Source of the DNA: Legionella sp.
Lineage (GTDB): Bacteria > Pseudomonadota > Gammaproteobacteria > Legionellales > Legionellaceae
Direction: 5' to 3'
Length of the DNA: 64,000 nucleotides
Assembly: GCA_030680075.1 (NCBI GenBank)
Contig: JAUXWR010000540.1
Span: forward strand, 1-64,000
Each line of letters starts with the position of its first letter. Within the stretch, counting starts at the first letter, position 1. The notes beneath the pieces are model-generated. The model saw nothing but the letters and a program-made list of their open reading frames with translations. It was not told the DNA's origin and searched no databases. Made by a program: the position numbers and the translations under genes. Positions 63,583 to 64,000 of this stretch are shown piece by piece.

Positions 63583-64000
63583 TTACCTATCCCAAAAACG
63601 AATAGAACGACAATTTTGAATAAAGCTTGAAACAGAGGAAGAGGAATCCAGTTTAATGCACCCTTTGTCTAATGTTATCAAAGGATTGTTTGTTAAAAAT
63701 GATTCAACCTCAGGTACATAGCCAATGTATTTAAAATTCGCGTATGCATCAGAAATAAACTCATGTAACTTTTGTTTTTCTTGTAAAGATGCAGGGCTTC
63801 CTATCATTAATACCACGGCATCAAATAAGACCGCTGGTGCGCCCCCTATCTTCTCATTGGCCAGTACATGAGTACCGTCTTTTAATGAAACACCACTAAT
63901 AGTTGGACAAATAATAGTATAAGACGCTTTTTCCTTCGCGATGTCTTTTGTTAAGTCATTAAAGATTTTTGCATCGATATTGTCGCCTAATATAATGCCA
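63583..64000 (-). CDS. katE: Large-subunit catalase (HPII type), C-terminal part; truncated by window edge
   Basis: The frame is open from the stop at 63583 to the window end, giving about 138 residues. GIILGDNIDAKIF, then SYTIICPTISGVSLKDG and GAPAVLFDAVVLMIGSP match the C-terminal flavodoxin/GATase-like domain found only in large-subunit catalases such as E. coli KatE. The haem domain must lie beyond 64000. Catalase removes H2O2. The product ends next to REP copy C. Confidence 0.8.
   Translation of the reverse strand, partial: GIILGDNIDAKIFNDLTKDIAKEKASYTIICPTISGVSLKDGTHVLANEKIGGAPAVLFDAVVLMIGSPASLQEKQKLHEFISDAYANFKYIGYVPEVESFLTNNPLITLDKGCIKLDSSSSVSSFIQNCRSIRFWDR

Overview
The window looks like the chromosome of a Legionella species or close relative. 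It is AT-rich, mixes ordinary gammaproteobacterial housekeeping genes with very large eukaryote-like proteins (kinases, ankyrin and coiled-coil proteins, a CE-clan protease fused to a SecA-type ATPase, a PP2C phosphatase), and carries short palindromic repeats in many gaps. The assignment rests on protein character, not on a marker gene: there is no rRNA and no dot/icm gene in the window.

Layout. 1-430 is a 139-bp tandem repeat array. 446-9574 is a PmrA-box-like promoter, a 2866-residue protease/SecA-like protein and a coupled small gene. 9561-13718 holds a small lipoprotein, an E1 dehydrogenase alpha/beta fusion overlapping gcdH, a small acidic protein and tRNA-Pro(GGG). 13848-17084 holds unknown genes, a GNAT acetyltransferase and an open frame lacking a normal start codon. 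17253-24494 holds fusA2, a cytochrome c, a VIT1/CCC1 transporter, an EamA transporter, a methyltransferase and a DUF885 peptidase. 24582-27679 is a complete cytochrome bd operon (cydP-cydA-cydB-cydX), with two small genes missed by length filters. 27732-38235 is mostly minus-strand accessory DNA: a secreted protein, a cysteine-dioxygenase-like cupin, four paralogues built of about 75-residue HTH-like modules with conserved basic (NLS-like) motifs, a PP2C phosphatase with permuted motif order, and an unknown protein. 38470-39723 is a GT87/DUF2029 membrane glycosyltransferase. 39974-50284 encodes a 3436-residue kinase/ankyrin/coiled-coil protein. 50345-56477 is a stress and DNA-repair island: CsbD, small hydrophilic and membrane proteins, LigD and topoisomerase IB. 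56591-60901 holds an adenosine-deaminase-like protein, a second kinase and a protein with a possible SAM-binding fold. 61048-62582 holds a LuxR regulator and a cyclase. 62656-63570 is a REP/RAYT transposase unit beside its own internal-deletion derivative. The window ends inside a large-subunit catalase (katE, minus strand).

Main candidates for something undescribed: (1) the four-gene family of tandem HTH-like modules with SRKRK-type motifs (29404-35442), which with the PP2C gene shares an identical or near-identical promoter-proximal box (TATGATACAA on the coding strand); (2) the permuted PP2C; (3) the Ulp1-like protease plus SecA-motor fusion behind a tandem PmrA-like box; (4) the giant kinase with an exact 678-bp internal repeat. 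Calling these Dot/Icm effectors is inference from architecture and promoter motifs; no secretion signal was demonstrated.
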